Below, piece after piece: positions 29,047 to 38,855 of a stretch of DNA of 64,000 nt. The stretch's first letter is position 1. The number at the start of each line of letters is the position of its first letter. The notes under the pieces were generated by a model, which had not been told where the DNA came from, made no database searches, and worked only from the letters and a program-made list of their open reading frames with translations. Where the stretch lies: NCBI RefSeq assembly GCF_000428125.1, contig NZ_ATZI01000009.1, forward strand, positions 59,959 through 123,958, in the 5' to 3' direction. Both the position numbers and the translations under genes were made by a program. Source of the stretch: Bacteroides graminisolvens DSM 19988 = JCM 15093. GTDB taxonomy: Bacteria > Bacteroidota > Bacteroidia > Bacteroidales > Bacteroidaceae.

Positions 29047-30423
29047 ATGAATAAAATAAGCTTTTGGACAGGTGCATGCCTGATGAGCTTCGCACTGGGT
29101 TCGTGCCAGCAACCTCCTAAGGGACATCCAGAACTCAACGACTCAAACACGGCATTACACCTGTTGGTCCCTCAACACGTCATTCCCTACAAGGAGTGGA
29201 ATAAAGAAGAAATTAAAGCCTCACTGGACCAGATACTAAGCTACCTCGAAACGGCTACCCCCATGCGGGTAGCCGGCTCAGGGAGAACTACGCGGCTCGA
29301 GCATGGCGATTTCCGTCTGGCAAGCTACGAATGGGGAGTTACTTATTCGGGCATGTTGAAAGCTGCCCAGGCAACCGGAGATGTCCGTTACATTCGTTAC
29401 GTAACAGACAGACTCAGTTTTCTGGCACGTGAAGCCCTCCGTTTCAAGCAGCTGATGAAAGACCAAGGAGTAATTGACAAACAGATGAAACAGCTCTTGC
29501 ACCCCGAAGCGCTTGATGATGCTGGTTCCATGTGTGCAGCCTTCATCAAAGCCCGTAGGCTGGCCCCTGAAGTCGATTTCAGTAGTATAATTTCCAATTA
29601 CATGCAATTTATTGAACACAAAGAGCATCGACTGTCTGATGGCACCTTTGCCCGTATGCGGCCCCAAGCCAACACACTATGGCTTGATGACATGTATATG
29701 GCCATTCCTGCTATTGCACAAATGGGCTCCTTAACAGGCGAAAATCGCTATTTTGATGAAGCAGTGAAACAGATTCGTCAGTTTAGCAACCGCATGTTTG
29801 TACCGGAAAAAAAACTCTACATGCATGGCTGGGTAGAAGAAGCCGATACGCATACTGCTTTCCACTGGGGGCGAGCCAACGGCTGGGCGTTACTCACGCT
29901 GACCGAAGTACTCGATGTATTACCAGCCGGGCACCCTGATCGAAACGAGGTGCTACAGCAATATCGTGAGCACGTCAAAGGCATTGCCTCCTGTCAATCA
30001 AGTGAAGGATTCTGGCATCAGCTGCTGGACCGTAACGACTCCTACCTGGAGACGTCCGCCACCGCCATCTTTGTCTATTGCATTGCCCACGGCATCAACC
30101 AAGGCTGGCTTAACCCCATATCATACGGTCCCGTAGCCCAGTTGGGATGGAGTGCAGTTGCATCATGCATTAGTGAAAAAGGTCAGGTAAAGGGGACTTG
30201 CGTCGGCACAGGTATGGCTTTTGACCCGGCATATTATTACTATCGCCCAGTCAATGTCTATGCAGCTCACGGTTATGGCCCCACCCTTTTGGCAGGATCC
30301 GAAATAATTATGATGTTACAAAATTTTTATCCACGAATGAATGACAGTGCCGTACAATACTATCGTAGTCAGCAAAAAGCCGCCACTCCTATCTTCGGAG
30401 TCGACGGTAAAGAGTACCGATAA
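29047..30423 (+). CDS. GH105-type unsaturated uronyl hydrolase lipoprotein
   Basis: 458 residues; lipobox at Cys20 (ALGSC). The body is an (alpha/alpha)6 barrel. Diagnostic blocks are LWLDDMYMAIPA (the second Asp is the family's catalytic residue), the WGRANGWALLTLTEVL block, and the C-terminal GTGMAFDPAYYYYRPVNVYAAHGYGP block. GH105 enzymes remove 4,5-unsaturated uronic acid from the ends of products made by polysaccharide lyases, mostly from rhamnogalacturonan or other uronate glycans. The gene is third in the SusC-SusD operon. No polysaccharide lyase is present in the window, so the unsaturated substrate must come from elsewhere. A GH88-like specificity cannot be excluded. Confidence 0.88.
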   Translation: MNKISFWTGACLMSFALGSCQQPPKGHPELNDSNTALHLLVPQHVIPYKEWNKEEIKASLDQILSYLETATPMRVAGSGRTTRLEHGDFRLASYEWGVTYSGMLKAAQATGDVRYIRYVTDRLSFLAREALRFKQLMKDQGVIDKQMKQLLHPEALDDAGSMCAAFIKARRLAPEVDFSSIISNYMQFIEHKEHRLSDGTFARMRPQANTLWLDDMYMAIPAIAQMGSLTGENRYFDEAVKQIRQFSNRMFVPEKKLYMHGWVEEADTHTAFHWGRANGWALLTLTEVLDVLPAGHPDRNEVLQQYREHVKGIASCQSSEGFWHQLLDRNDSYLETSATAIFVYCIAHGINQGWLNPISYGPVAQLGWSAVASCISEKGQVKGTCVGTGMAFDPAYYYYRPVNVYAAHGYGPTLLAGSEIIMMLQNFYPRMNDSAVQYYRSQQKAATPIFGVDGKEYR

Positions 30424-30467
30424 GCATTAAAAAGCTTCATTCACTCTGCCGCTTTTTTACAATTACA

Positions 30468-30511
30468 AGCCAGAAGCGAACGTTATGAATAAAACGTATC
30501 GACTTCTGGCT
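30468..30511. terminator. Probable terminator between GH105 and CE7 genes
   Basis: A 9-bp stem (AGCCAGAAG at 30468-30476; complement at 30503-30511) with further imperfect pairing inside, between converging genes. It has no long T tract, so efficiency is uncertain. Confidence 0.55.
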
Positions 30512-30573
30512 ATTTGCGTCCTCCTATTACATTCAGCACTCAACCTGTCTCATTTCCGCAAACTAAACATCAA

Positions 30574-31881
30574 TCACTTCACCTGCTTTTTTATCCAAAG
30601 CATGTGCCCATATTCCGTATCATCAGATGTCCAGTGTTCATTAATGGGAGTAATCAAAGCCTCCTTGGGTGCCTGAATCAGGTTGTACACCCGATAACTG
30701 GTTGTGGGCGGACACACATCATCATTAAATCCCCAGGTGAGATACGTGTTGCAACGAACAAATCGTGCAAAGTTCACCACATCATAATAAGCCAGCGTCT
30801 TCACCTTTTCCGGAGTCAGCATGTTTCTCATGCGGTTAAAATGCGGATACCCTCCGGTACCCCACAGGTAGCCTGCCATGTCACTCAGAGCCGGATGATT
30901 GGCCACACACGCCGTTACACGCTCATCCAGTCCCGCCGTTACAAGCGCCAGTGCACCTCCCTGACTACCACCTTGAGCAATCACATTCTTTCCATCCCAT
31001 TCGGGTAGCGAAGTCAGGAAATCAACCGCACGCACACAAGCCAGATACACCCGCTTCATATAATAATTATCTTTATCGTCCAGGTTATTGGTCAGATACC
31101 CATTCTCCGCCCCGTTGAAAGCGCGGCTCACCTCAGTAAAATCATCCTCACTCATCTCAGGATTCAATCCATGAATCTCCATCTCCAGGCGTATTAAACC
31201 ATTCTGAGCATAATAAATACGTTTCATGGGTTCTTTGATTGTCTTGATTCCGGCACCCGGCGGACAAATTACCACCGGATACTTACCGGGCTTCACCGGC
31301 ATGGTAAGATAACCGTATACCGCCTGCTTCTTGTTATTCACATACAGCTTTACCAAGTAACAATTCACCTCATCCGAACTGTACTTTTCTACTTTCTTCA
31401 TGGTAAACGTCAGCGGATACTGATCCAGTTCCTCCTTAGCCTTTTTCCAGAACTCCGTAAAATCGGCCGGCAATTGAGTATACGGTTTCAGCTTCTCGGG
31501 TGAGAATCCCACCTTCACATGATGTTTGTACGTCTTGCCATCAGCCACAGCAGTCAGCCTGCAATCCAAAAATCCGGGCTCCTTCATCGTTCCCAACGCA
31601 ATGACCCCTCTACCATTTTTCAGCACCAACTTTCCCTTGTCATGAGCAGGCAGCATGTCATATCCCAGTTCATAACTCACCTCCACATCTCTCGGAATAC
31701 CATATTTGTAAAACTGTATTTCCACCTTAGCTTTCTCCCCTGTTTGGTAGAGCCAATCGGCCTTGTCGGGTACAGTTACCCAAAGCACATCACTCCGGTA
31801 AGGATAATTTTCAGCACGGGCCAACGTAACAAACTGGATGCCTACAAAAAGTAATAAAAGCAAGCGCATTCTCTGTGTCAT
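30574..31881 (-). CDS. CE7-type acetyl esterase (acetyl xylan esterase family)
   Basis: 435 residues with a signal peptide (ends LARA), so periplasmic. An N-terminal beta domain of about 120 residues precedes an alpha/beta-hydrolase fold. That fold starts at LPADFTEFWKKAKEEL, the hallmark opening of the AXE1/cephalosporin-deacetylase family. The nucleophile is Ser306 in QGGSQGG, the acid Asp in WGFNDDVCPPTT and the His in INEHW. Such enzymes remove acetyl groups from small acetylated sugars and oligosaccharides. ATG at 31869 is an alternative start. It converges on GH105 and has its own promoter, so it is a separate unit in the same locus. Confidence 0.88.
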   Translation of the reverse strand: MTQRMRLLLLLFVGIQFVTLARAENYPYRSDVLWVTVPDKADWLYQTGEKAKVEIQFYKYGIPRDVEVSYELGYDMLPAHDKGKLVLKNGRGVIALGTMKEPGFLDCRLTAVADGKTYKHHVKVGFSPEKLKPYTQLPADFTEFWKKAKEELDQYPLTFTMKKVEKYSSDEVNCYLVKLYVNNKKQAVYGYLTMPVKPGKYPVVICPPGAGIKTIKEPMKRIYYAQNGLIRLEMEIHGLNPEMSEDDFTEVSRAFNGAENGYLTNNLDDKDNYYMKRVYLACVRAVDFLTSLPEWDGKNVIAQGGSQGGALALVTAGLDERVTACVANHPALSDMAGYLWGTGGYPHFNRMRNMLTPEKVKTLAYYDVVNFARFVRCNTYLTWGFNDDVCPPTTSYRVYNLIQAPKEALITPINEHWTSDDTEYGHMLWIKKQVK

Positions 31882-31920
31882 AATTACATCTGATAAATGG
31901 TTATTATTAGCATACGCTTA

Positions 31921-31949
31921 CAAATATAAAACATAAATAAAAGAACCAA
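31921..31949 (-). promoter_or_regulatory. Promoter of CE7 gene
   Basis: The minus strand reads TATATTTG at 31921-31928 and TTG at 31947-31949, with an 18-bp spacer: a near-consensus Bacteroides promoter 39 bp before the start codon. Confidence 0.6.
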
Positions 31950-31982
31950 CAGAAACTCCGACTAAAAAGTGTAATTACACCT

Positions 31983-32867
31983 TTACTTGCTTTGCTTCAC
32001 GAAGAATTCTGTCATCTTTTTGAAAGTAGCCTCATTGAAAGTCACCGGACCGTGCTGACCGCCCGGAACCGAAATAAACTCCTCCAACAAGCCCTTTGCT
32101 TTCAATGCATCAGAGAAATAAATACTCTGGCAATTAGGCACTACCGTGTCGGCATCTCCATGAATCACTAAGAACTTCGGATCCTTCACATCCAGATAAG
32201 TCATCGGATTAAGCAACGCCAACATCTCCGGATGATCGGCCGGAGCACCACCTATCAGAGCAGCCTCGGGTGAATCGGCACCCTTCGTGGTGTTGCAATT
32301 CTCCATGCGCGTCATGTCAATAGGGCCAAACCAGTCGACCACTGCATCTACATCACTGCTAAAAGAACCGTATGCTCCCACACTGCCCTCTATATCTACC
32401 GTAGTATTGCCCACCGTATAAGCTTTCACCCCATTGGTTGCCCCTGCCAGTGCCGACAGATGACCGCCCGATGAGAAACCGGTGATACCGATAAACGACG
32501 CATCAATTTTGTATTTCTCCGCATTGGCACGAATGAAGCGTATGGCCGCCTTCACATCATTAATCTGTGCCGGGAATTTGGCATCTCCACTCGACCGGTG
32601 ATTGATGCTTATCACTGCAAAACCACTCTCAAGCAACGGCTTCCCCATGGCCTGAAAAGCCATCTGCTTCATGTTATTGGCAAACCATGCACTACCGTAA
32701 ATCAACACCACCGCTTTGTAAGAAGGCTGATTGGTGTCCGGCAGCACAATGTCCAGTTTGTGTCCTTCTAAATCATCATCGGCATAACTAACATTCGTCC
32801 ATTGCGTTTGCGCAAAAGAACCGGCACATATAAAAAGAGCCGCAAAAATCAGGATAAAGTTTTTCAT
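31983..32867 (-). CDS. Secreted alpha/beta-hydrolase esterase
   Basis: 294 residues with a signal peptide (ends SFAQ). It has an alpha/beta-hydrolase-3 / BD-FAE-like fold. The oxyanion region is VLIYGSAWFANN, the nucleophile Ser132 in TGFSSGGH, the acid Asp in VIHGDADTVVP and the His in PGGQHGPV. Related enzymes in Bacteroides loci are acetyl or feruloyl esterases acting on oligosaccharides. It lies 101 bp upstream of the CE7 gene on the same strand and opposite the CE1 gene. Its promoter carries the 34-bp element shared with the CE6-CE1 gene. The exact acyl group is unknown. Confidence 0.83.
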   Translation of the reverse strand: MKNFILIFAALFICAGSFAQTQWTNVSYADDDLEGHKLDIVLPDTNQPSYKAVVLIYGSAWFANNMKQMAFQAMGKPLLESGFAVISINHRSSGDAKFPAQINDVKAAIRFIRANAEKYKIDASFIGITGFSSGGHLSALAGATNGVKAYTVGNTTVDIEGSVGAYGSFSSDVDAVVDWFGPIDMTRMENCNTTKGADSPEAALIGGAPADHPEMLALLNPMTYLDVKDPKFLVIHGDADTVVPNCQSIYFSDALKAKGLLEEFISVPGGQHGPVTFNEATFKKMTEFFVKQSK

Positions 32868-32898
32868 TCTTCTTTAGTTAACATGTTATTTTATTCCT

Positions 32899-32906
32899 CA
32901 AATGTA
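32899..32906 (-). promoter_or_regulatory. -7 box of alpha/beta-hydrolase gene
   Basis: The minus strand reads TACATTTG (TAnnTTTG), 31 bp before the start codon. It lies exactly 27 bp from the 34-bp element at 32934. Confidence 0.55.
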
Positions 32907-32933
32907 CTCATCTTCCCGCAAATCGCTACCACC

Positions 32934-32967
32934 TCATGATACAAATCTTTATGGTGAAGATACAGAT
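32934..32967 (-). promoter_or_regulatory. Shared 34-bp activator-site candidate, copy 1
   Basis: It is 26/34 identical to 36284-36317; the first 13 bases (TCATGATACAAAT on the plus strand) are identical. It contains two direct half-sites, GATACAAAT at 32938 and GATACAGAT at 32959, 21 bp apart (two helical turns), the layout expected for an AraC-type dimer. It is 27 bp upstream of the -7 box, like copy 2. Confidence 0.6.
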
Positions 32968-33044
32968 TTGCCCCGTTAAGGCGTAAATAAACGGTAAAAC
33001 GGGGCACTGACAAAAAGAAGTTCATTTCGTATTAAAAAAAACTG

Positions 33045-33052
33045 TAATTTTG
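33045..33052 (+). promoter_or_regulatory. Candidate -7 box of CE1 esterase gene
   Basis: TAATTTTG matches TAnnTTTG, 32 bp before the start codon. No -33 match is visible. It faces the divergent promoter at 32899. Confidence 0.4.
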
Positions 33053-33084
33053 TAGAAATACAACCTAATATTATTTATGATATC

Positions 33085-34179
33085 ATGAAAAAACATCTGT
33101 TATTATTTTGTCTACTCCTCGCATGCGGCATGCTCCATGCTCAGGATATGAGTGTATTAACCTCTCCCGTTATTAATCCGAACGGCACCATCACCTTTCG
33201 CATCAAAGCACCTGCTGCCCAACGGGTGGAAGTAAGAGGCCAATTCATGTCGGGCACCGCACCGTTAATCAAAGGAACCGATGGGATATGGAGCGTTACC
33301 CTTCCATCACCCACAGCCGACATCTATCCCTACAACCTGATCATCGACGGAGTGGAAGTAGCCGATCCCGGTAACCCCCACATCTTCCCCAATGAAACCT
33401 TCAAGGCCAGTCTGCTCGAAATCCCCGATCCCAACGCACTCTACACCGTCAACCCCGTGCCTCACGGCAAAGTGCAGTATGGCATCTATCAATCGCACGT
33501 GTTGAATCAATACCGCAACGTACTGGTCTACACCCCTGCAGAGTACGACCAAAACCCAACGAAGAAATACCCCGTGTTCTACCTCATCAGCGGTACCACC
33601 GATACCGAAGAAACCTGGTTCAAGGTAGGACGCGCCAACACCATACTCGACAACCTCATTGCCCGTCAGCAAGCGGAGCCCATGATCATCGTCATGCCCT
33701 ACGGCTACATGAACACCGGCGTCACACCGGGACCGTCGACCATGGCCGCAGCCGAGAAATATGTCACCTTCGCTCAAGAGCTTACCGAGTGTGTCATGCC
33801 ATTCGTGGAACAGAACTACCGAACCATCAACGATCGCGACCACCGCGCCATAGCCGGTTTCTCACGTGGAGGCGGACAAGCCATGTTCACCGCCCTGCAG
33901 CATCCCGACAAGTTTGCCTGGTTAGCTTCCTACAGCGCATACCTCACCCCCGAATGCATGGACAAATACTTCCCTAACCTGGCGAAAGACGCCAACAGCT
34001 TCAAGATGTTGTGGCTCGGTGTAGGAACCAGTGACTTCCTCTACCAAGGAGTGATCGACAACCTCAATTACTTCAAGACAAAAGGCATTCAGCACCAGCA
34101 AGTAATCCGTGAAGGCAGCCACACCTGGATGCACGCCCGCTTCTGCCTGGCCGAAACCCTCAAGAAAATGTTCCGCTAA
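33085..34179 (+). CDS. CE1-family esterase with N-terminal Ig/CBM48-like domain
   Basis: 364 residues with a signal peptide (ends LHAQ). Residues about 22-115 form an early-set Ig/CBM48-like domain (VTSP..GTITFRIKAPAAQRVEVRGQF). The D-type esterase domain follows (YNVLVYTPAEYD-like opening, YPVFYLISG). The nucleophile is Ser260 in AGFSRGGG; the acid is probably Asp in GVGTSDFLY and the His is in SHTWMHAR. CE1 members cleave feruloyl or acetyl esters from arabinoxylan or pectin side chains. It is encoded between two minus-strand esterase genes and converges on CE6-CE1 through a shared terminator. Feruloyl versus acetyl specificity cannot be told from sequence. Confidence 0.87.
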   Translation: MKKHLLLFCLLLACGMLHAQDMSVLTSPVINPNGTITFRIKAPAAQRVEVRGQFMSGTAPLIKGTDGIWSVTLPSPTADIYPYNLIIDGVEVADPGNPHIFPNETFKASLLEIPDPNALYTVNPVPHGKVQYGIYQSHVLNQYRNVLVYTPAEYDQNPTKKYPVFYLISGTTDTEETWFKVGRANTILDNLIARQQAEPMIIVMPYGYMNTGVTPGPSTMAAAEKYVTFAQELTECVMPFVEQNYRTINDRDHRAIAGFSRGGGQAMFTALQHPDKFAWLASYSAYLTPECMDKYFPNLAKDANSFKMLWLGVGTSDFLYQGVIDNLNYFKTKGIQHQQVIREGSHTWMHARFCLAETLKKMFR

Positions 34180-34207
34180 CGATCAGACTTCGCGAATGCT
34201 ATAAAAA

Positions 34208-34257
34208 ACGTACCCGATTTCTCCAAAGGCTCAGTTTGCCGGATCAATCGGGTACGT
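34208..34257. terminator. Bidirectional terminator between CE1 and CE6-CE1 genes
   Basis: An 11-bp perfect stem (ACGTACCCGAT at 34208-34218; complement at 34247-34257), preceded by an A run and with a 28-nt loop, between converging genes. Confidence 0.7.
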
Positions 34258-34286
34258 ATTATTCCTCAATATAAAATCAAAGTCGA

Positions 34287-36224
<1,938 letters not shown>

Positions 36225-36248
36225 TTAGACATAAGTATTTTACAGCTC

Positions 36249-36256
36249 CAAAAGTA
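36249..36256 (-). promoter_or_regulatory. -7 box of CE6-CE1 gene
   Basis: The minus strand reads TACTTTTG, 36 bp before the start codon and exactly 27 bp from the 34-bp element at 36284. Confidence 0.55.
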
Positions 36257-36283
36257 TCCATAAAAAACGGATCATCCGTTTAT

Positions 36284-36317
36284 TCATGATACAAATACTT
36301 TTAGTGACGTTACATAC
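36284..36317 (-). promoter_or_regulatory. Shared 34-bp activator-site candidate, copy 2
   Basis: Second copy of the element at 32934-32967 (26/34 identical). The half-sites are GATACAAAT at 36288 and a weaker GTTACATAC at 36309, again 21 bp apart. It has the same strand sense relative to its gene and the same 27-bp distance to the -7 box. Confidence 0.6.
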
Positions 36318-36336
36318 TACTGTCTAACCAAAGAAA

Positions 36337-37275
36337 CTACTCCGTTCCGTGCAACGTTCTGATGTGCGTGCTCATCTCCCCATTCTCGTTGATTTCAATC
36401 ACCCGCGCACCCTTCTCCAGTATGCCGTACGAGAGGAATCCCGTTTTTCTCCCGTAACATAACTCGATACCCGCCAGGGAACCTACAAAATCATTGTTGT
36501 GATCATGCCCCACAAAAGTAGCCTTCACATTCTGCTGCTGCATGAAAGCAAAAAACAGCCCACTGTTCAGCAACGGCGAGCACACCTTCTCCGATGTATT
36601 TCCCACCGTATTCTTCTGCAAGCGCACATACTCATATTCCGGAACAGGAATATGGAAGAAAGCCAGAGCCGGCACGTTCCGTTTGTTCTTCGCGGCACTC
36701 CGGTTACTTTCCGCCACAAACCAGTCCACCTGACTTTTCTTTATCCAATCATAATACCCCAGCGTTGAGTCGTTGGTATACGCATGAGAGTCAAACAGAA
36801 AAAGATTCCAAGCCGTAGCATCCTCCTTTTCGTTTCTGACGGGCAACACACAGTTGCCCACCCCCTCTACTCCGCCGCCGGCGTTTGTCGTTACATTATA
36901 CGGCCTCTTTGCTATGAAAGCCAACACATCCGTTGTGGGCACATCCGCTTCCGTATCGTGGTTACCAAACGTCACCGCAAAAGGAATCTTGCGCAACTCC
37001 ACAGGAGCCAGCACACGCTCCCAACCTTCCAGCGCATTCTTTGAAACCACCACATCACCGGTAAACACCACCAAGTCGGGCTTCTCAGCATCAAGCACCG
37101 CATTCATAACCAACAGCGTACTATCGTTTTTCACCTCGTACTTGCTGCCCACACTCCAGTGAACATCCGTAAACTGAACTATCTTAAAATTCCCCTTGTG
37201 CAATTTCAGCACAGGCCTGCCCGCATGCAGCAGCAGAGAGGAGAAAAGAAAACACAAAAAAAACACTTTCTTCAT
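36337..37275 (-). CDS. Secreted calcineurin-like metallophosphoesterase
   Basis: 312 residues with a signal peptide (ends LLHAG). Metal-binding motifs run in order: QFTDVHW (Asp37, His39), VVFTGDVV, TFGNHDTE, the FFHIPV His and FVGHDHNND. This is the purple-acid/calcineurin fold with a dinuclear metal site, hydrolysing phosphomono- or diesters in the periplasm. It is 124 bp upstream of CE6-CE1 on the same strand. Phosphoesterases of this group recur in glycan loci, but the substrate is unknown; a phosphorylated sugar or nucleotide is possible. The gene is complete. Confidence 0.87.
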   Translation of the reverse strand: MKKVFFLCFLFSSLLLHAGRPVLKLHKGNFKIVQFTDVHWSVGSKYEVKNDSTLLVMNAVLDAEKPDLVVFTGDVVVSKNALEGWERVLAPVELRKIPFAVTFGNHDTEADVPTTDVLAFIAKRPYNVTTNAGGGVEGVGNCVLPVRNEKEDATAWNLFLFDSHAYTNDSTLGYYDWIKKSQVDWFVAESNRSAAKNKRNVPALAFFHIPVPEYEYVRLQKNTVGNTSEKVCSPLLNSGLFFAFMQQQNVKATFVGHDHNNDFVGSLAGIELCYGRKTGFLSYGILEKGARVIEINENGEMSTHIRTLHGTE

Positions 37276-37299
37276 TTTCGCGATTTATTTAATATATTG

Positions 37300-37307
37300 C
37301 AAACATA
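37300..37307 (-). promoter_or_regulatory. Candidate -7 box of metallophosphoesterase gene
   Basis: The minus strand reads TATGTTTG (TAnnTTTG), 24 bp before the start codon. No -33 element is clear. Confidence 0.35.
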
Positions 37308-37397
37308 ACCTTTTGAATTATTTCAGCCACCACGTTGCATCAGTTATTTTTTCCTATCCGCAGAAGATATCCTCATAAAGTGCCCTTTAGCGACAAA

Positions 37398-37440
37398 ATT
37401 TGCATAGATAATTAGAAAAAATCTAATTAAGTATGCAAAT
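37398..37440. promoter_or_regulatory. Palindromic operator upstream of AbiEi gene
   Basis: Arms 37398-37416 and 37422-37440 are 19 nt each, complementary at 17 of 19 positions, with an AAAAA spacer. The dyad ends 6 bp before a TATATTTG -7 box (37447-37454), covering the -33 region. AbiEi antitoxins are known to repress their own promoters by binding inverted repeats, so this is the likely autoregulatory site. Confidence 0.65.
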
Positions 37441-37446
37441 AATTAC

Positions 37447-37454
37447 TATATTTG
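37447..37454 (+). promoter_or_regulatory. -7 box of AbiEi gene
   Basis: TATATTTG, a consensus TAnnTTTG match 15 bp before ATG 37470. It overlaps a TTG at 37452 and so excludes that TTG as the translation start. Confidence 0.6.
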
Positions 37455-37469
37455 CGAAAATGTTTATTT

Positions 37470-38105
37470 ATGTCTATGGAAATAAACCTCAAACAATTCG
37501 GAAATGTACCCGTAAATGCAGATGTTATAACATCTTTATTGAAAGGATACAATGCCCCGCTTCAAAAACTAATGAATATGGAGCGACAAGGTGATCTGAT
37601 ACGCATCAAGCGTGGTATTTATGTCGTTGCGCCCAAAATCTCCGGTAAAAAACTATCTTCCGGGCTTATAGCCAATCATCTCTATGGTCGTTCATACGTA
37701 TCCATGCAAACCGCCCTTCGTGAATACGGTTTAATTCCGGAACGGGTTTTCTCCATAAAGTCTATGACCACCGAGCGTTCAAGACGAATAGAAACCACGT
37801 TAGGTGAATTTGTGTACGTGCAGTGCCCACCAAAATATTACAGTATAGGTGTTACCATATACACCGAGGAAGGAGTAAGCTACATGATAGCCTCTCCCGA
37901 AAAAGCCCTTTGTGATTTGGTTATATCAACGCCTAATCTTAATTTGCGGTTTCTCACTTCCACGGAACAATATCTTGAAGAAGACATCCGCTTTGATATG
38001 GATGCCTTAAAGAAGATGAATTCCTCTATATTCCGTGAATGTGCTCAAATCGGCCGGAAGAAAACATCATTGCTAAACATCGCCAAATTGATAGATAAAG
38101 ATTGA
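37470..38105 (+). CDS. AbiEi-type (type IV) antitoxin / transcriptional regulator
   Basis: 211 residues from ATG 37470 (MSMEINLKQF); ATG 37476 is also possible. The N-terminal winged-helix region is LLKGYNAPLQKLMNMERQGDLIRIKRGIYV. The C-terminal domain has SYVSMQTALREYGLIPE and the family hallmark MIASPEKALCDLV. AbiEi proteins counteract the nucleotidyltransferase toxin AbiEii without binding it, and autorepress through inverted repeats. Such an inverted repeat is present just upstream. The partner toxin directly downstream is broken, so this antitoxin now appears orphaned, although its own frame is intact and ends normally. Confidence 0.85.
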   Translation: MSMEINLKQFGNVPVNADVITSLLKGYNAPLQKLMNMERQGDLIRIKRGIYVVAPKISGKKLSSGLIANHLYGRSYVSMQTALREYGLIPERVFSIKSMTTERSRRIETTLGEFVYVQCPPKYYSIGVTIYTEEGVSYMIASPEKALCDLVISTPNLNLRFLTSTEQYLEEDIRFDMDALKKMNSSIFRECAQIGRKKTSLLNIAKLIDKD

Positions 38106-38520
38106 AGTAGATACCCAACCTCCATTGCATTTCTCCACTGAGCAGAAGTTATTACTTCAACCATTCTCATTTATGACAAGATGCTATACATTATCTGACC
38201 TTTTTGCAGGAAAAATGCACGCATTAGTTTTCCGTTCTTGGAAACATAGAGTAAAAGGTCGTGATTGGTATGATTTTGAATGGTACGTGCGCAACGGTAT
38301 CAAACTGAACTTTGCACATTTACAGGAACGTATTCTGCAATTCAATGGAAAAGTGATGTCGAAAGAGGAATTTATGGGAATTCTCAAGGAACATCTTGCC
38401 ACAACCAACATGAATCAAGTGAAAGCCGATGTCGAAGATTTCGTCATTAATCGTCAAGAGCTAGCTATCTGGTCAAATGAATATTTCCTGCAAATCTCAG
38501 ACATGATACAATTTGAATAA
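38098..38520 (+). pseudogene. AbiEii-type nucleotidyltransferase toxin, N-terminal half deleted
   Basis: The open frame carries only the C-terminal half of the family: KIEVDTQPPLHFSTEQ, then LSDLFAGKMHALVFRSWKHRVKGRDWYDFEWY, the usual helical tail, and a stop at 38518-38520. The catalytic N-terminal half (the GGTxLS and DxDF-type block) is absent. The homologous frame begins at about 38098, inside the last codons of the antitoxin gene, and is preceded at once by in-frame stops. A deletion of several hundred bases therefore fused the end of abiEi to the middle of abiEii in another frame. A 131-residue product could only start from TTG 38125 or a later codon and would lack the active site. Confidence 0.8.
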
Positions 38521-38529
38521 AGCCCCACC

Positions 38530-38581
38530 TAACCATAAATATATTTATTTTTATCTCTATTATTTCCACATAACCATAAAT
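38530..38581. repeat. Direct repeat pair upstream of HTH debris
   Basis: TAACCATAAAT occurs at 38530-38540 and 38571-38581, 41 bp apart; each copy is followed by ATTTAT-type sequence. The placement before a decayed HTH gene suggests a former operator, but this is only a guess. Confidence 0.35.
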
Positions 38582-38591
38582 TTATTTATGT

Positions 38592-38808
38592 CAGCTTACT
38601 CAACAAGAAGCAGCAAACAAGGCCGGAATAAGTGTGGTGACATTACGCTAATAAAAACGAACAAAAGATAATTTCTGAAGTCACACTTGCCGTCAGCCAT
38701 TTCCACGAATACGCTTTAAAACACCATGTGCCCCCCTATTGGGCAGAAAGAATAGATCATCATTTAAGGCACTTATCTAAACAATCAGGTAATAAAAAAG
38801 CGCCATGA
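38592..38808 (+). pseudogene. Debris of an HTH-type gene and a second coding scrap
   Basis: At 38592-38651 one frame reads QLTQQEAANKAGISVVTLR then stop, the core of an XRE/Cro-type helix-turn-helix. From about 38645 the +1 frame continues ANKNEQKIISEVTL..HEYALKHHVPPYWAERIDHHLRHLSKQS to a stop near 38808. Both have the feel of real coding sequence but neither has a start or full length. I read this as one or two genes reduced by deletion and frameshift. The family of the second piece is not recognised. Confidence 0.5.
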
Positions 38809-38829
38809 AACGATTAAATTTCATGGCGC
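38800..38829 (-). terminator. Terminator of the minus-strand OmpA-family gene
   Basis: An 11-bp perfect stem (GCGCCATGAAA at 38800-38810; complement at 38819-38829) with an 8-nt loop. On the minus strand the stem is followed by a run of six T. It lies 27 bp after the stop codon. Confidence 0.85.
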
Positions 38830-38855
38830 AATGGCATACAAAGAGAGAATAAATA

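Noticed and set aside
33307..33843. 178-codon minus-strand frame
   Set aside because: It is antisense to the CE1 esterase gene, has low-complexity Val/Gly/Asp composition and no start context; it is a shadow of a GC-rich gene.
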